Shown here one piece after another: positions 23,587-35,900 of a stretch of DNA of 64,000 nt. The DNA is from Bryoerythrophyllum caledonicum (lineage: Eukaryota; Streptophyta; Bryopsida; Pottiales; Pottiaceae). How positions within the stretch are numbered: the first letter of the stretch is position 1; each line of letters opens with the position of its first letter. A model generated the notes under the pieces. It saw only the letters and a program-made list of their open reading frames with translations. It ran no database searches and had not been told where the DNA came from. The stretch spans positions 25,718,602 to 25,782,601 of the forward strand of contig OZ020514.1 in NCBI GenBank assembly GCA_963971425.1, in the 5' to 3' direction. Both the position numbers and the translations under genes were made by a program.

Positions 23587-24175
23587 ATCGTACCCTCTTC
23601 ATAGAAGTTCTCTCCAAAACACCTCACAATACCTTGACTCTCACTTCACTCCAAACCCTTAGCAATCCGTCACCTAAGCTTGCCTACAATTACCTGCATA
23701 GAACGCTCCAGAGCCCCATCTAACACAGAATTTCTCGGCATCGCTCTGCACTAGTACGCTTAAACTTGCAAACCAAAACTATCAACTATAGAACCTAAGA
23801 CTCCAAAGGTTGCACAAATGAAAGAAGATAAACAGTAGAGGTTGCACTACCTATAACATTGGTCGGGGTGAGCCGTCAACCTCCGCCTCTACCCAACCAG
23901 TCCAATTCAAGAACTCATTATGACCACTATCCTTCCATCAACAACCCAATTATTATGTTTACAACCCATCTCATCCAGAACCGTCATTTCTTAGGGCCTT
24001 GATTTGACATAACATGCGAGACCCTTTTGCATCGGCCGCAACTTAAACCGTCAATATCGAGTACACATGTCTCTTTATGTTATATACTCATCATTTCAAC
24101 TTTGCTTACAAGTCAAGCAATCAACTTACCTTACCACTTCAACATCCTTTTCGGCCACCACCCAACTTGTCCTTA
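23587..24175. other. Intron 1 (left part) of ParB-methyltransferase copy 1
   Basis: No coding signal; AT-rich with T/C-rich minus-strand stretches. The 15-kb element is inserted at its left edge. On the other side the intron resumes at 39316 and reaches the exon 1 donor at about 39658. Confidence 0.5.
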
Positions 24176-24185
24176 ATCAGACTTA
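24176..24185. repeat. Target site duplication, left copy
   Basis: ATCAGACTTA, identical to 39306-39315, immediately outside the inverted termini. A 10-bp duplication is in the 8-11 bp range typical of Mutator-like (MULE) transposons. Confidence 0.85.
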
Positions 24186-24340
24186 GAGCGACGCTATTTT
24201 GTGAGCCTAGAGTAGTGAGCGGTGAGTAGAGAGCAGAAAAAATATACTCATTTTAGGAAAAATGATTATTTTATTATAGTTTTATTATAAAATTTCCATT
24301 TCTATTTATATTTAGTAAATAAATGGCCCTATTACCGTGT
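24186..24340 (+). repeat. Left terminal inverted repeat
   Basis: Imperfect inverted match to 39190-39305: GCTATT near the tip, GTGAGCGGTGAG, AGAGAGCAG, then CCCTATTACCGTG. The same sequence order recurs at 13494-13600. Confidence 0.7.
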
Positions 24341-24834
24341 AAAGTTTTACATAATAAAAAATAACATACGTCCATTAAAATAGGTTTAGGGTCAAAAAAC
24401 TTAAACTACATGAATCATGATACATAATCAGTAATAGATGAACATAATTGCTAGAAAACAAAATAGAAATTTGTACAATCAAGACATTACACCACTGAAG
24501 AGATAAAACTTTGTAGTGGCCCTTTTAGTCTTACTACATTTTTACTGCACATTGAATATTGATTGCAGTACAAGGATGCCGAACGGCATAAGAAACCTTA
24601 AGGAATAGGATGCCTAAGTAGACCACTCTCAAGAATATGCTTGATCTCGTTAAAGCTAAGACTTGGAGCATGTATAAACACATTAGTTTCGGAGTCTAAT
24701 CCACATATCACAATAAAAATGTAATACAAGTGCTTACAATTTGTCCACTGACCTCGCTTACCTAGAGATTTCCTCATCATCTCTTGAAAAAATAGACATA
24801 AACAAGTGAGGAACTGTCCAACAATGATAGAGTA

Positions 24835-27800
24835 CTATTCAATTTTTGGAGGAGTTCCGAAATCAAACGTAACAACGCAGCCAAGAGCTGGAATAGGTAT
24901 CATGGTCAACCGGCGAAGACGGCCTGTGACCAATAGGGTTGATGCACAAACATTGGCTTGTTTCGATGATGGTGCTTTTGCATTCCTACGAATGTTTTTT
25001 CCAAATCTCCGCTTGGGATGATCATCAAGAAATTCCGGAGAAATATATCCGGACAAATCGACTGGAATTTGCTGACCTTCGAATAATCTCCGTGGTGATA
25101 TTGCAGCACGTGGCTGAAGATGAAATCCTGCATTCTCCAAAGGAAGAATCTCAGAGATAGTTAGATTAGTGCCCATCTTCACTGGCCAAGTCTCTGGCAC
25201 AACTGGTCTTGACACCACCCACTTGCGCTTTGTACCCTTCACGCATCTTTCAATATCATCGTTGCAGAAGAAGAACTGCATACGCTCCATCCGGTTCCTC
25301 TGGTAATTGTCCATCATTCCAGTGTATGTTGGAGCGGCCATGTTCTTACCATCTTGGACAATCTTCGCAACACACTTTTTCTTCGTAATTGCTTGTTGGG
25401 CAAAACATGCTTTCGCCGAGGTCTTAGGTAATCTTGCAATGTGCCACTCAGTCACATCGCATGCAGTTTCTTGGACGGAAGTCACATGCACTTTTGAAGG
25501 TGCAACAATAGTTGTCTCCACATCTTCACGTGCATTTTGTTGATCTTCATCTGTCTCTTCTTGAACTCTAGCTCTTGGTGATGCATCCTCTCGGGAAGTT
25601 GATGATCCGCGCCTAGTTTGAACACGAGGCCGAGAGAAGTTGACCTTGTCGGGTCTGTGGGAGTCGACGTCACAACCGGGAGGAAGATCTAACTTCCGTT
25701 TCAAAGAACCAAATACCTCCTCACCTTCAAGATGTGGTTCCCAAGTACAAATATAGGAAGCTCCAGGTAGTTTGGCCATTGCAGCATGGAGTGCTTTAGG
25801 ATTACCTGATTGTTGAATTGTACGTTGAGCCACTTGTAAAAGGAGTTCCTCCTTGTTAGGACCGGTGCCTGGTCGATCACCATTCAAATATTGGAAGTAG
25901 GCGACCACTTGCATGAAGGCTCGAACATAATCATCCACAGTTGCAACATAGAGATCATTGCCTCGATTCCCAGACTGTTGTAACCACTTATTATGTACGG
26001 TCTCCGCAAGATTGCAAGAAGGCATTTCAGCCAACTCAGGTTTGGAGAGAGGCTGTAAAAAATCACGCATTATACAAAATATTAGAGTAAAACAAAAGAA
26101 TGGATTAAGAACCATCGATTAAAATTTGACAAGTTCAACATTGACGTGGATATCATAAAAAGGATGGGTCAAAATATACCAATTGCATGAACCCGCCCCA
26201 TTGGCGGTAGCAAAAATGCCAAAAGGCTAACCAAAGATCTAGATGGACGATCTCCTCATTTGTTGTTGCTCCAGAAGACAACCACCAAGATCGGATGGCA
26301 TGGTATCTAGCCTCCGCCTCGTCAATGGTTTTTGCATCCTTATATTGCTTGCACATCTGGCGATGTTGTGCTTGGAGATCCGGCCGAATACTTGCTTTTG
26401 TGTGTTTCTCCAAAGATTGGGTCCAATGGAAGAGACATGTCCTTTCTTGATTCTCCATAGGCACCGATGCATCTCCAGTACCATAGATGATGCGAATAGC
26501 ATTCCAATTTGCTTGTGCACTATCCGCCATAAAGCCTTTAAATTTCGGGTTTAGAATGCCATGCCTAGCCATGATGATGTTGAGATTCTTCCAAAAGAGT
26601 ATTTGAGCAGTAGCATCTTCTGACTGCATATCACAGACGGCAATAGTCATCACTCGGCAGTATTGAGTGTCATAAACATGGCAAGCCATGGTAGTTCATC
26701 CTTTGACACGCTTGACGTGGTCATACATGATCCATGCGTTCTCCAAGTCCCCTCCAGATTGCATCCGCTTGACAAGATCTACTCCACTCCCGGAGCCAAC
26801 TTCAGACATTTTGAAAACGAAGACTTTATCGGAGTCCGATCCTTGGCGAGGAAATTTGTTTTCTTGAACAAATGCCCACTTGCTAGATCCGCGAAGCTTA
26901 GTAATACTATCCAAAACTCCAAATCGACGCAAGTACCGAAAGGTGGTGACCTTGTTGCAAATGCTTGGCGAAGTCATGTGCTTGCAAGTATTATGCACTG
27001 GTATAAGTTCCTTGAATGTGAGAGTAGTTTGAGGTGCATCGTCAGAGTGAAGCAATAACTCTCCGACTAAATCCTTGCTTGCCTCCATTATAATGGTAGA
27101 ATTGGTGGTTGAAAGTGTCCTCTCTACTTGCTCTCCTAGAATACTATGTGCCCTATCTGCAAATTTCCTATCAACTCCAATCTTCACAGGATGTGCATGT
27201 GAACCAAGGTGGATACAAGCACGAGTCATATGATCTTTAGTAAGAACATAATAGATTTTTGTAGGACAGATGGCTAAGCAAGAGGGAGGAACTTTACACA
27301 CCTTACAAACGACGGACGAACCTTTGGGATGCTCAGATCCTACGTCAAAGGTGATAGAGCTGAACCCATCCCATTCAACTTCATTTGCCGCTGAGGTTCG
27401 GTGAACTCGTGTCACATAATCACAGTTGACATTAAAACATTTGAGATGCCCCAAACAGGATGATGATCTGAATGTCAGCCCCATGTCGTTCTTGATATTG
27501 GATGTGATGGTTCGTGTCCACGCATGTCCGTCGTGTCGTTTTTCCATCCCACGGAGGAGTCGAGCTTGAGAGTACGTTGTTGAGGCGCCAATAGGGGGAA
27601 GTTCAAACACAACGTCTCCATCAAATGTGGGTGGCAAGAATTCGACCTTCTCTACTCTGATACGGTTGTAATCAATCTTGGTAACTACAGACTTCGACCC
27701 TTTCCTAGCTGATAACGTTTTAAGACAATCAACGACACTCAACGAATTTGAGGCGCGTTGAGGAAGTGGAGGTTTGCCAATAGAACACCGAAATGATTGA

Positions 27801-28339
27801 GAGGGTTGAGAGAGTGGAGAAGAGACAAGTTGGTCAACAGGACGAGGATGAGGAGGTACAGGAGCTGGAGAGTCATCATCGGAGTCATCACTAAGAAGAT
27901 GGATAGGTTCAAGCCCAGGCTCTATCTTTACTGACCGGACAGGAGGTGTGTTGTGCGTGGAAGTAGATGACTGCCTAGGCGTGAGAAATTCAGTAGACCC
28001 ATTAAGGAGAGAGTCAGAGAGACCATATAGTCTAAACCTCCCTGGCGTAAGGCGCCTGAACTTTACACCATCATTCATATAGGAGAGTTGACCAATAGTA
28101 TGTGTGAGCTCACCGGAGGCATTGTCAAAAATCTCTTGATCGATGTGAATGGTCTCTTCCTGGAACTGAAACCTAAGACTCAATTGAGAAGCTGTAACAA
28201 TACAAAACCCTTCATCGCCAATAGGAAATGAGACAGGGATTCCGTGCCCATTCGCATGAATGAAGGCCATCATCAGAAGGAGAATTCTGCAATCTAGTAC
28301 TTGACAAAGAAGAGGCAAATTATGGTGCTTGAAAACCAA
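24835..28339 (-). pseudogene. MULE-like transposase with WRKY-GCM1-like zinc finger
   Basis: Minus strand. The first block (28339-26696, 547 codons) has an N-terminal region with little motif content. An acidic patch after VKIEPGLEPIHLLSD and a finger-like module follow: GHLKCFNVNCDY, VCKVCKVPPSCLAICP, then CIHLGSHAHPV, a Cys-Cys-His-x-His arrangement of WRKY-GCM1 type. After an in-frame TGA (about 26693) the catalytic part continues: HVYDTQYCRVMTIAVCDMQ, then FKGFMADSAQANWNAIR with a likely catalytic Asp in ADSA, then WLAFWHFCYRQWGGF. An intron (about 26165-26070) leads to 26069-24835, with NLAETVHNKWLQ carrying the likely catalytic Glu, VATVDDYVRAF, and a long basic C-terminal tail. The Asp...Asp...Glu pattern with N-x-AE-x-x-HN fits MULE transposases, which are known to carry WRKY-GCM1 fingers. 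The TGA makes this copy defective unless it is read through. Confidence 0.75.
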
Positions 28340-29341
28340 TTGGAGTCATTATAAACGCCATGAATGCCAAGAAGGGTACATTCAAGTCAACGCTGTAAAA
28401 GGTGGAGTGAATTGAACATAATTAATCATTGTAATAAAAATGCATTTAACAAAAGCAAACAGCGGTGCAAATAAATATATATAGCATATGGAAGACGGCG
28501 GAATTCAAGAATAACAAAAAAAATTGTATATTATTGAAGGAGACAACAGAATGCCAAGATAAGTAAAATGTTGTTGATTTTTAGATCAAAGAATAACGAG
28601 ATCTTTAGCATAGGATAAATATTGCCCCTATTGGGCAGTCGATAACGCATTACATTGTAATACTCGGACAATGCTCGGCGAAGTAGTTTTTGAAATATAC
28701 ATGAATCAATGGCTCAAGCATTTAATAGACTAGAATCACAACTATACGATCCAATAACATTAGAAAAGAACCAGACAAGCAAAAAGTGGCATGACAATGC
28801 ATGTAATTAAGTAATGACTAAAGGTCACCAAAATAATAGAGATGGTAGGTGATATGATAATATTTGAACTATCGAATTATAGGTGTTCTAAAAGTCGAGG
28901 AATGGCAATCCTCTCTGTTACATAAAATTCTGTAAAGAAGTCGTCCACCTGCAAGTAAGGTGGGCGATCAATAATAATAGAATGTGAGGGTGAATGTAAG
29001 ATGTTTTGTATTTGAAATAGAGCCAAGGAAGGAGGGGCAAAGATGAAGCAAATGAGGGATTTAGGCACATTACACATGGATACTTGACTGCGGATTTAGC
29101 CACAAAGCATGAGGGCTTGACACCACATTTCATCTCATGTCGGCACAATTCATGTGAGTAGATGCGGCGTGATTAACTTACCTCAATGTAAATTTTTGGA
29201 CTTCTATCTTATCCTCTCGATTATTTGGATTCAAGATAGGTATCCCCAGATTTGTGCTTGACAAACACTCAGCATAGCCATCCTTTCTTCCTTCAACTTG
29301 TAGGAATACTCAAAGGTGAGAGTTTTGATGTCATTTGAGAG
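28340..29341. promoter_or_regulatory. Intergenic region between divergent transposase and ParB-methyltransferase genes
   Basis: About 1 kb, AT-rich, with no supported gene. It separates the starts of two divergent genes in the 15-kb element, so it should hold both promoters. I could not single out a specific TATA or regulatory site with confidence. Confidence 0.4.
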
Positions 29342-31443
29342 TTGCAGATCCAGATGCCAGAGGAGAGAGAGGAGTTGTTAAGTTTGGCAGCTGCACAGAA
29401 GAAGAAACGTAGGAGGCGTGGTTTGCGCTTCTCTAGTACGAAGAAACTAAAGAGGCATAGGATGAGCAAGAGAGTTGCTTCGAGGGTAGACTGTGATGTG
29501 GGGGACACTGCACGCGTGCTATCATTTGACACTGAGAATTGCAGAACCAAGGGCAGTTTATGAACTGTTATCGAAGTGCAAGGAAGCCTGCTATCAGACC
29601 TTGTACGGAGTGGTGGTGTTCGGAGCGGTAATCCTGGAAGCGGTGACTCGGAGGGGCGGAGGCAAGGGATGAAACGAGGAGGTGAGGTGGAGGCAAACGA
29701 GATGGAAGGAGAGCAGCCACTATTAGAGTTAGGTACAAGTGAAGCGCCTTCAAGTCAATCTGAGGAGCATGATGGATTATTGAACGGTCAAAGCAGTGAG
29801 TTTGATGCCTCCAATGAAGAACCAAAGAAGAGAAAGGTAAGATCTGACTTGCTTTGCTTGGAACTTTTTGGACTTTTCATGTGTGTTTAAGAAAGTGAGT
29901 TTAAGATGCATGCTAAGTCTTCTCAGGTCAAATATTAATGATTAGGAATGCTCATGGAATGGTGGCAAGGAATTGGAAGATATTGAGCTCGGTAGGCTTC
30001 GGGGCCGAAGCTTCATTTGGGCAACCGTTGGGCCTTGTCTAAACATATTCTTCGTATGCAAATTGACCAATTTACTCTTGGAGTACATAGTGGTTGGACC
30101 AAAAAGTATTTTTGAAAGTCAAAAGTTTCTATCATCATAAAAGTATTTGATTGTAAATTACTTCCACTATCATTCATCCAACTCATCTCAACCAGATTGG
30201 TCAAATATTTACCAACTTTGGCATTCTGTTGGATGTAAAACATCATTTAGTATATATTAGTATTAGAGAACAAATAAGAGTATAATACCCTCAACATGTG
30301 GGTCACATTTTGATCAGGTTTTGATGCCAATATCAACAACTTCAAATACGTTTGGTCCTTTAGAAGGTAGAATAGTAACTGAGCTTCAGTGATTAGATTT
30401 CATACCATTATTATTGACACAGTTTGTCAAATATCGAACCCATTAATTATATTAATTTTAATGTTATAGTTAAGAATAATAAATTCAAAAGAGAGGGACA
30501 AATAGTTTGTTAGAAATTGAATGGTATTCAGTCCGTGGGGCTAAATTATCATAATGAAGAATAAAAATTGATAAAAAATCAAGTCATAGTCATTCAATTA
30601 AGTCTGTTCAATATATTACAATTTCAATGAGAGACTTTAACTGTAATGTGTACTTTTCCACTAATACATGTCTTCAAGTGTACATTTTCAGTGTACATTT
30701 CCAGTGTACAATGAGAGACTTCAAGTGTACATTTCCACTAATACATGTCTCTCATGTGTTGAATTAAGTAATTTGTAGATTTGAAGTCTAAAATGTCTTT
30801 GTTGTCCAGAATTCTTTGCAACGATGTTCCTGTGTAGTGTAGATGATTATTCTGTGCACAATGTTCCTGTGCAAGTACCTTCACCTGTTTTAGATCTGAA
30901 GGTCTTGCTTTGGAATTGTATTCGTTACAGATCCCAAGTCTGACGGAGTGCCGGCAAAAACGGATTCGCCGGTTCAGTCTTGGTGAGAAGTTTGCAGGAT
31001 TCGTCACAGAGAAGTTTGCTGGATTTGTTGCTGGATTCGTCGTGTATGTGGTGATCGTCGTGTGTGTGTGCTAGATTCGTCGTAGTTGAAACTTGTGTTT
31101 GTTTGCATACTCTGGTTGTGTCCTGGTGCGAACGCTAGATTGATTATGGGTCTCGTTAGGTCTCGAAGTGCGTCGTTAGGTCTCGAAGTGGCAGGTTCCA
31201 ATAGCTTAAATTAATTAGCATATTTGTGAGCTGGTCGGAGGATGATTGATCTTCGAGTGGAGGAGGCTTCGGTGCCGAAGCCTTCTCGATGCGCAGAACA
31301 TAGTATCTCCGCCGACATCCTGGCGACAGGACCTCGACCTCCCAGCGCCGAATTTCAGGCACCATGGGATAGTTTTCATCGGGACAACAAGTGGCGGGAC
31401 ACGCAACAAGACTCTTCGCCGCGGCACACAATGCCGGGACTTG

Positions 31444-31600
31444 CATTGAGACTCGCACCTGGACTTGCATCGAGACTCGCACCTGGACTTGCATCGAGAC
31501 TCGCACCTGGACTTGCAGCAAGACCCGCACCTGGACTTGCATCGAGACTCGCACCTGGACTTGCAGCGAGACTCACACCTGGACACAGTGCCGGGACTTG
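31444..31600. repeat. 24-bp minisatellite
   Basis: Six or so tandem copies of CGCACCTGGACTTGCATCGA plus GACT, with small variants (CATCGAGACT, CAGCAAGACC, CAGCGAGACT). Long open frames on both strands here are produced by the 24-base (3n) periodicity and are not genes. Confidence 0.85.
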
Positions 31601-32204
31601 CATCGAGACTTGCAGCGAGACTCGCAGGGAGACAGTGCCGGGACACTTCGCAGCCGGAAACCCAGTGCCGGAATTGCAGCAGGACACTCCGCAGCGGGAC
31701 ACCCAGGGCCAGGACTCGCATGTAGAAAGTACAAACTCCTTAAGACGATCTCACCAACAGTGCCGACTTCTTCCGTGTAGTTCGTAAGGCCAAGCTAGAA
31801 GAGACCAACTCATCCTACGTTGCAGATCAGTGACAGGCTTCGCACAAACAGAACAGCCAGGCACCCAGCAAAGCGTCAACGAATTTCAAATCATTGAAAG
31901 TTCGTCAAGACACAAATCCCTTCCTGCAAGTAGAAGCTACCGGAATATGCTTGTCTAGACACACCATGGCCTCCAAAACTTGGCTAGAGCGACCACGGAT
32001 GATCCCTTTCTTGCTCGTGCACACAGTTGCGAGAAGCTACTATCTGTCTCCGAAAGTTAGCAGAGAGCAGGAAAAGAGGGTGTAGAAAGTAAGTGGGGCA
32101 CAATCACCATGTGAAGCTGCTCTTTTCAACTCATCTGACAGAATCTTGAGTGCTAAACTTTCCAGCAGCCTAGGCGCTCTCCCAGTTTGCGACTTGCAGT
32201 AAAT

Positions 32205-32298
32205 CAGTGCATCAGTGCATTGCATCATTGCATCAGTGAATTAGTGCATCAGTGCATCAGTCCAGTTCGCGACTAGCAGTGCATCAGTGCAGTGCATC
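32205..32298. repeat. GCATCAGT-type short tandem repeats
   Basis: Repeated GTGCATCA / GCATCAGT words with small variants inside the long first intron of the plus-strand ParB-methyltransferase copy. Confidence 0.6.
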
Positions 32299-32865
32299 AG
32301 ACATCGGTGCTCAAATTTGACGCTTGGGTTTGGTCAATTAGTTCAATTTTGATAATTGTGTTATGTAGGACTTTGGCTGGTGATAGGAAGTTGACAAAAG
32401 AACGATGGAGGCCCCTCTCGGAGAGAATTTGGCACCGAACCCTCCTGTAGTTACGAATGTAAGTCTTCCAGTTGATTACGGTTTTGGATATGTATCTCTC
32501 CTGTATATGCGCTTGGTGCGCTTGATGCGAATTGTTTTGAAAACCTTTCGAGATCGTTCTAGTTGAATCCAGATTCTCTTGTCCTATGTTGGTCACAGGT
32601 GGGAGCCGGGATGACTAAGGATAGAGAGCTGCAGGAGCCTTCGGCCCCAAACCCTTGCTTGGCGACCGAGGTAAGCCTTAATATTCTCTTATGAATTGTG
32701 CACTTTGTCCATACTTTGATTATGTTAATATGGAGGTAAGGTTCTGTATCATGGAGTTGTTAAGTGTTGTTGCTCTCTATGCTCTTTGTGCTCCTGTTTG
32801 ATTTGAAATTATATCAATTAAATTGGATTTTTCATGGAAATTATCATGTGCTCAAGAGATCACGA

Positions 32866-32907
32866 GTTGCCTGATGAGGCTTCGGCACCGAAGCCTCATC
32901 AGGCAAC
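32866..32907. repeat. Perfect 42-bp palindrome with GAGGCTTCGG core
   Basis: Two 20-base arms, the left being GTTGCCTGATGAGGCTTCGG, separated by two bases. Shorter relatives with the core GGCTTCGG-N2-CCGAAGCC lie at about 31266, 29992 and, degenerate, 33872. All fall in the first intron of copy 2. Confidence 0.85.
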
Positions 32908-35900
32908 CTATCATTTCTTCTATGAAATATGTATGAAGTTGATATATCAAGTTTAATTAAGTCCATTTCCTTGGTTCTGTTTGTGCTTAGCTATAATTTT
33001 TGTGTTATTTGTCTTTGGATGCCGCATGAAGAAAGCTTTCGCTTCGAAGATTTTATTTAGGATTTTTATATTGGTTCATAAATCATGTTCTACACTTCTT
33101 CAATTGTCCACTTGAAGTGGTTTAGATTACGTAGCTGGGTTTTAAGACGATTGGCAATTTATATTTGATGAACCGTCATTCTCATGATATGTTGAATTCA
33201 ATGCGGATGCCATGATTGACTTTGCCACGGTTATTTGTAATTTTGTTGCTTTCAACTTGTCCAGCTGTGTCCAACATGTTTTTTAAAATATTATATTTGT
33301 ATGAGTGTATTACAACAGCTTAAATTAATTAGCATTTAACTTCAATTTAAAATCGCTTGATAATATTTGGAGATCAGTTTAAGATGCTCCTTAGAAAAAC
33401 AAATTGTTTAACCGTAGCTTAAGTTTTTAGATTTCTCTCCATGAGTTATATGCTTTATTCATAAATGAATTTTATAAACAATTTAAGGTCTGATATGGTT
33501 TATGATATGGTAATTTAAGGTTTATGATATGGTAATTTTTCTGGGTGTTGGTGTTGTGCTATGCTATTTATGCTCAGAGTTTGAAATGGGTCGGTGACAT
33601 GTCAGAATATTTTGATAACTTAATAACATAATATTTTCATCTTTGTGCTTTAGAATAGAGAAAATTCAGCTAATTGTCAATCTCTAAACGCGATATTACT
33701 ATGGATTTTGCAACTATGGAAATATTTACATATATAGTTCATATTGTCTTTAAAATGAGAGTGGAACGAGATTCACATGTAGGCATGGGATACAATCTTT
33801 AGTAACTACCTTCCATAGATTGTAATAAGAAAAAAAAATCTCTTGTAGGTAATGGCACATATAACGATGAGGCTTTTGTACCAAAGCCTCCTTGACAGCC
33901 ATCCTAGGATATTCTTGACCGCAATCATTCCTAGGTTTAGCATGTTTTATGTGATGGACATGTTTAATATCTGGTAATTCATCAAATGTGCTTATGATTG
34001 TGACTCTCGTTTGTTTCAACTATGGAGGAATTTGCCGTTGTCCTAATCAAATAATTGAGTCTTGAGTTTATAGACCCAATTTGAATATGGATATCCTATT
34101 TCATGCCCCATGTTTAATGTGCCGCATGTGTTAACCCTGACTATTTTGATATGTATTGAGACCACTCTACTTTAATGATATGTGTGTTACCTTGATTTGT
34201 TTTCTTGAAAGCTTTGGCATTATCTAGTATTGCTATGATTTAGTGAATTCTTTAAAAAAGGGGATACAGGTCTCTGATTCGGCGGATTCAGTTGCCGACT
34301 CCGACGACTGCACAACAGTGAAGTGTCCACCGAATTGCCACGATGCTAAAGAAGGGGAGCGATTGCGGCGCAAGTTGGAGAAGCGACACTATCACTCCGT
34401 TTTAAGTAGCATGCGATCTTTGGATTCAGGGTTACGAATCCCATTATGCAGGCTCTTACCTTTGCCACGAGTTAGACCAGTTCAAGAGGTGGATGTCCGA
34501 CGCTTGGGGATTCTTTTTGAAGATTGTGATGGATATGATGATGCAGATCGTGCTCTATACGTGTCCATCTACAACGATAAGGAGACCACTACTGACGTTG
34601 GAGACGAGCATCGGACTTCTTAGGGTCATCATTGGCATGATGCAAATGACCGGTTTGACGCCCAGCTTGAGTATTCACCTTTATACGCTCATTTGAGAGG
34701 TAAGATGTTCTATGTTTGGGATGGCAATCACAGATTCTCCGCTTGGTGGCGCAAAATCAACAACGATCACTCTGAGGAGGCTCGCTGGCATTTCTCAGTC
34801 ATCTGCATCCTCTTGGACCCCCGAGGCCGCATTGGACCTCTTCTGAATGCAATGAACGAGGTTAACTGGTATGTCTTTGAAATTTCTATTCATACAAATT
34901 CCATTATTTCATTTATTTTCTTTAACCACTCTCAAATTAGGTCCACTCAAAATGATCATGTCAAGACTAGTCTCCCTGCTCGATTGACACGGATGCAATA
35001 TTTTGGAGCACTTTCATTGGAGGACTTTCGTGACTTGTTGACTCCCACTGAGTACAAAACTTGTGGAAAAATAAAAAAGAGTAGGCCGACATGGTTCCCT
35101 CTCACGGTTGATGTCTTCATCTCCTTTTTGAATCGGGTGCGTTTTCTTTTATCACATTTGAGATTTCAAGATTATTTCACTCAATTTGAAAAAATACTTT
35201 CGTTGCTGATAATAGAAATTCTCTCCCCAGGCTGACATATCCTGTGCTTCTGATGAGGCTGTCCGTGAGTACAATGATCGTACTCAGGAGAAGGATAGGA
35301 CTGCAGAGGCCGTGTGGGGGGTCATGCAGGCTGCTTCAGAAAAAGCCATTAAAGTCATTAAGCAGAAGGACTTTCTGAAGTACTTGACTGTAGCGAATCC
35401 TAGAAATGGGGAGGATTTCTTCAATCAGGTTAGAGCATTACATCTCTATTTCTACTTTCATGTCATTTACATATACTATCTTTCATGACTTTTCATATTT
35501 TATTTATTCTCATATATCATATTTATTTTTTATGGGCAACAGATCAATTTGCACTTTAGTACAAATTCCAAGCCGGAGATGACAATTGAGAAGCTTCAAA
35601 AGATTGCAACATCTGTGGTGGAGCCAGAATTCAAAGCCAAATGGCTTCAGTGGTGGAATTTAGGCACTATGCGGCGAGCCGCCTACCGCTTCCTTCCTGC
35701 CAATTTTAAGGAGGCAAACCTTGATACTTGGCTCAACAAAGCCACATTTTGGGCTCAGGTAATATGATTTCCTTGCATTCATTCTTCTACTTCTGTAACA
35801 TCATTTAATTCCACTCCTTGATTGTATATCTTCATTGCAGATCGAAGACCGTGTTGTCAAGCAGTTCAATGAAATTTCTGGTGATGAATTGGGTAATATT

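Larger units (their letters stand above)
29837..34269 (+). other. Long first intron of ParB-methyltransferase copy 2
   Basis: Begins at a GTAAGA donor at 29837 and ends at a TACAG acceptor before 34270. No coding signal. Contains a 24-bp minisatellite (31444-31600), repeated GAGGCTTCGG palindromes, GCATCAGT repeats near 32205-32295 and repeated GTGTACATTTCCA words near 30670-30745. Confidence 0.5.

Noticed and set aside
31156..31787. Long Ser/Cys/Arg or Thr/Trp-rich ORFs on both strands
   Set aside because: They are produced by the 24-bp minisatellite.
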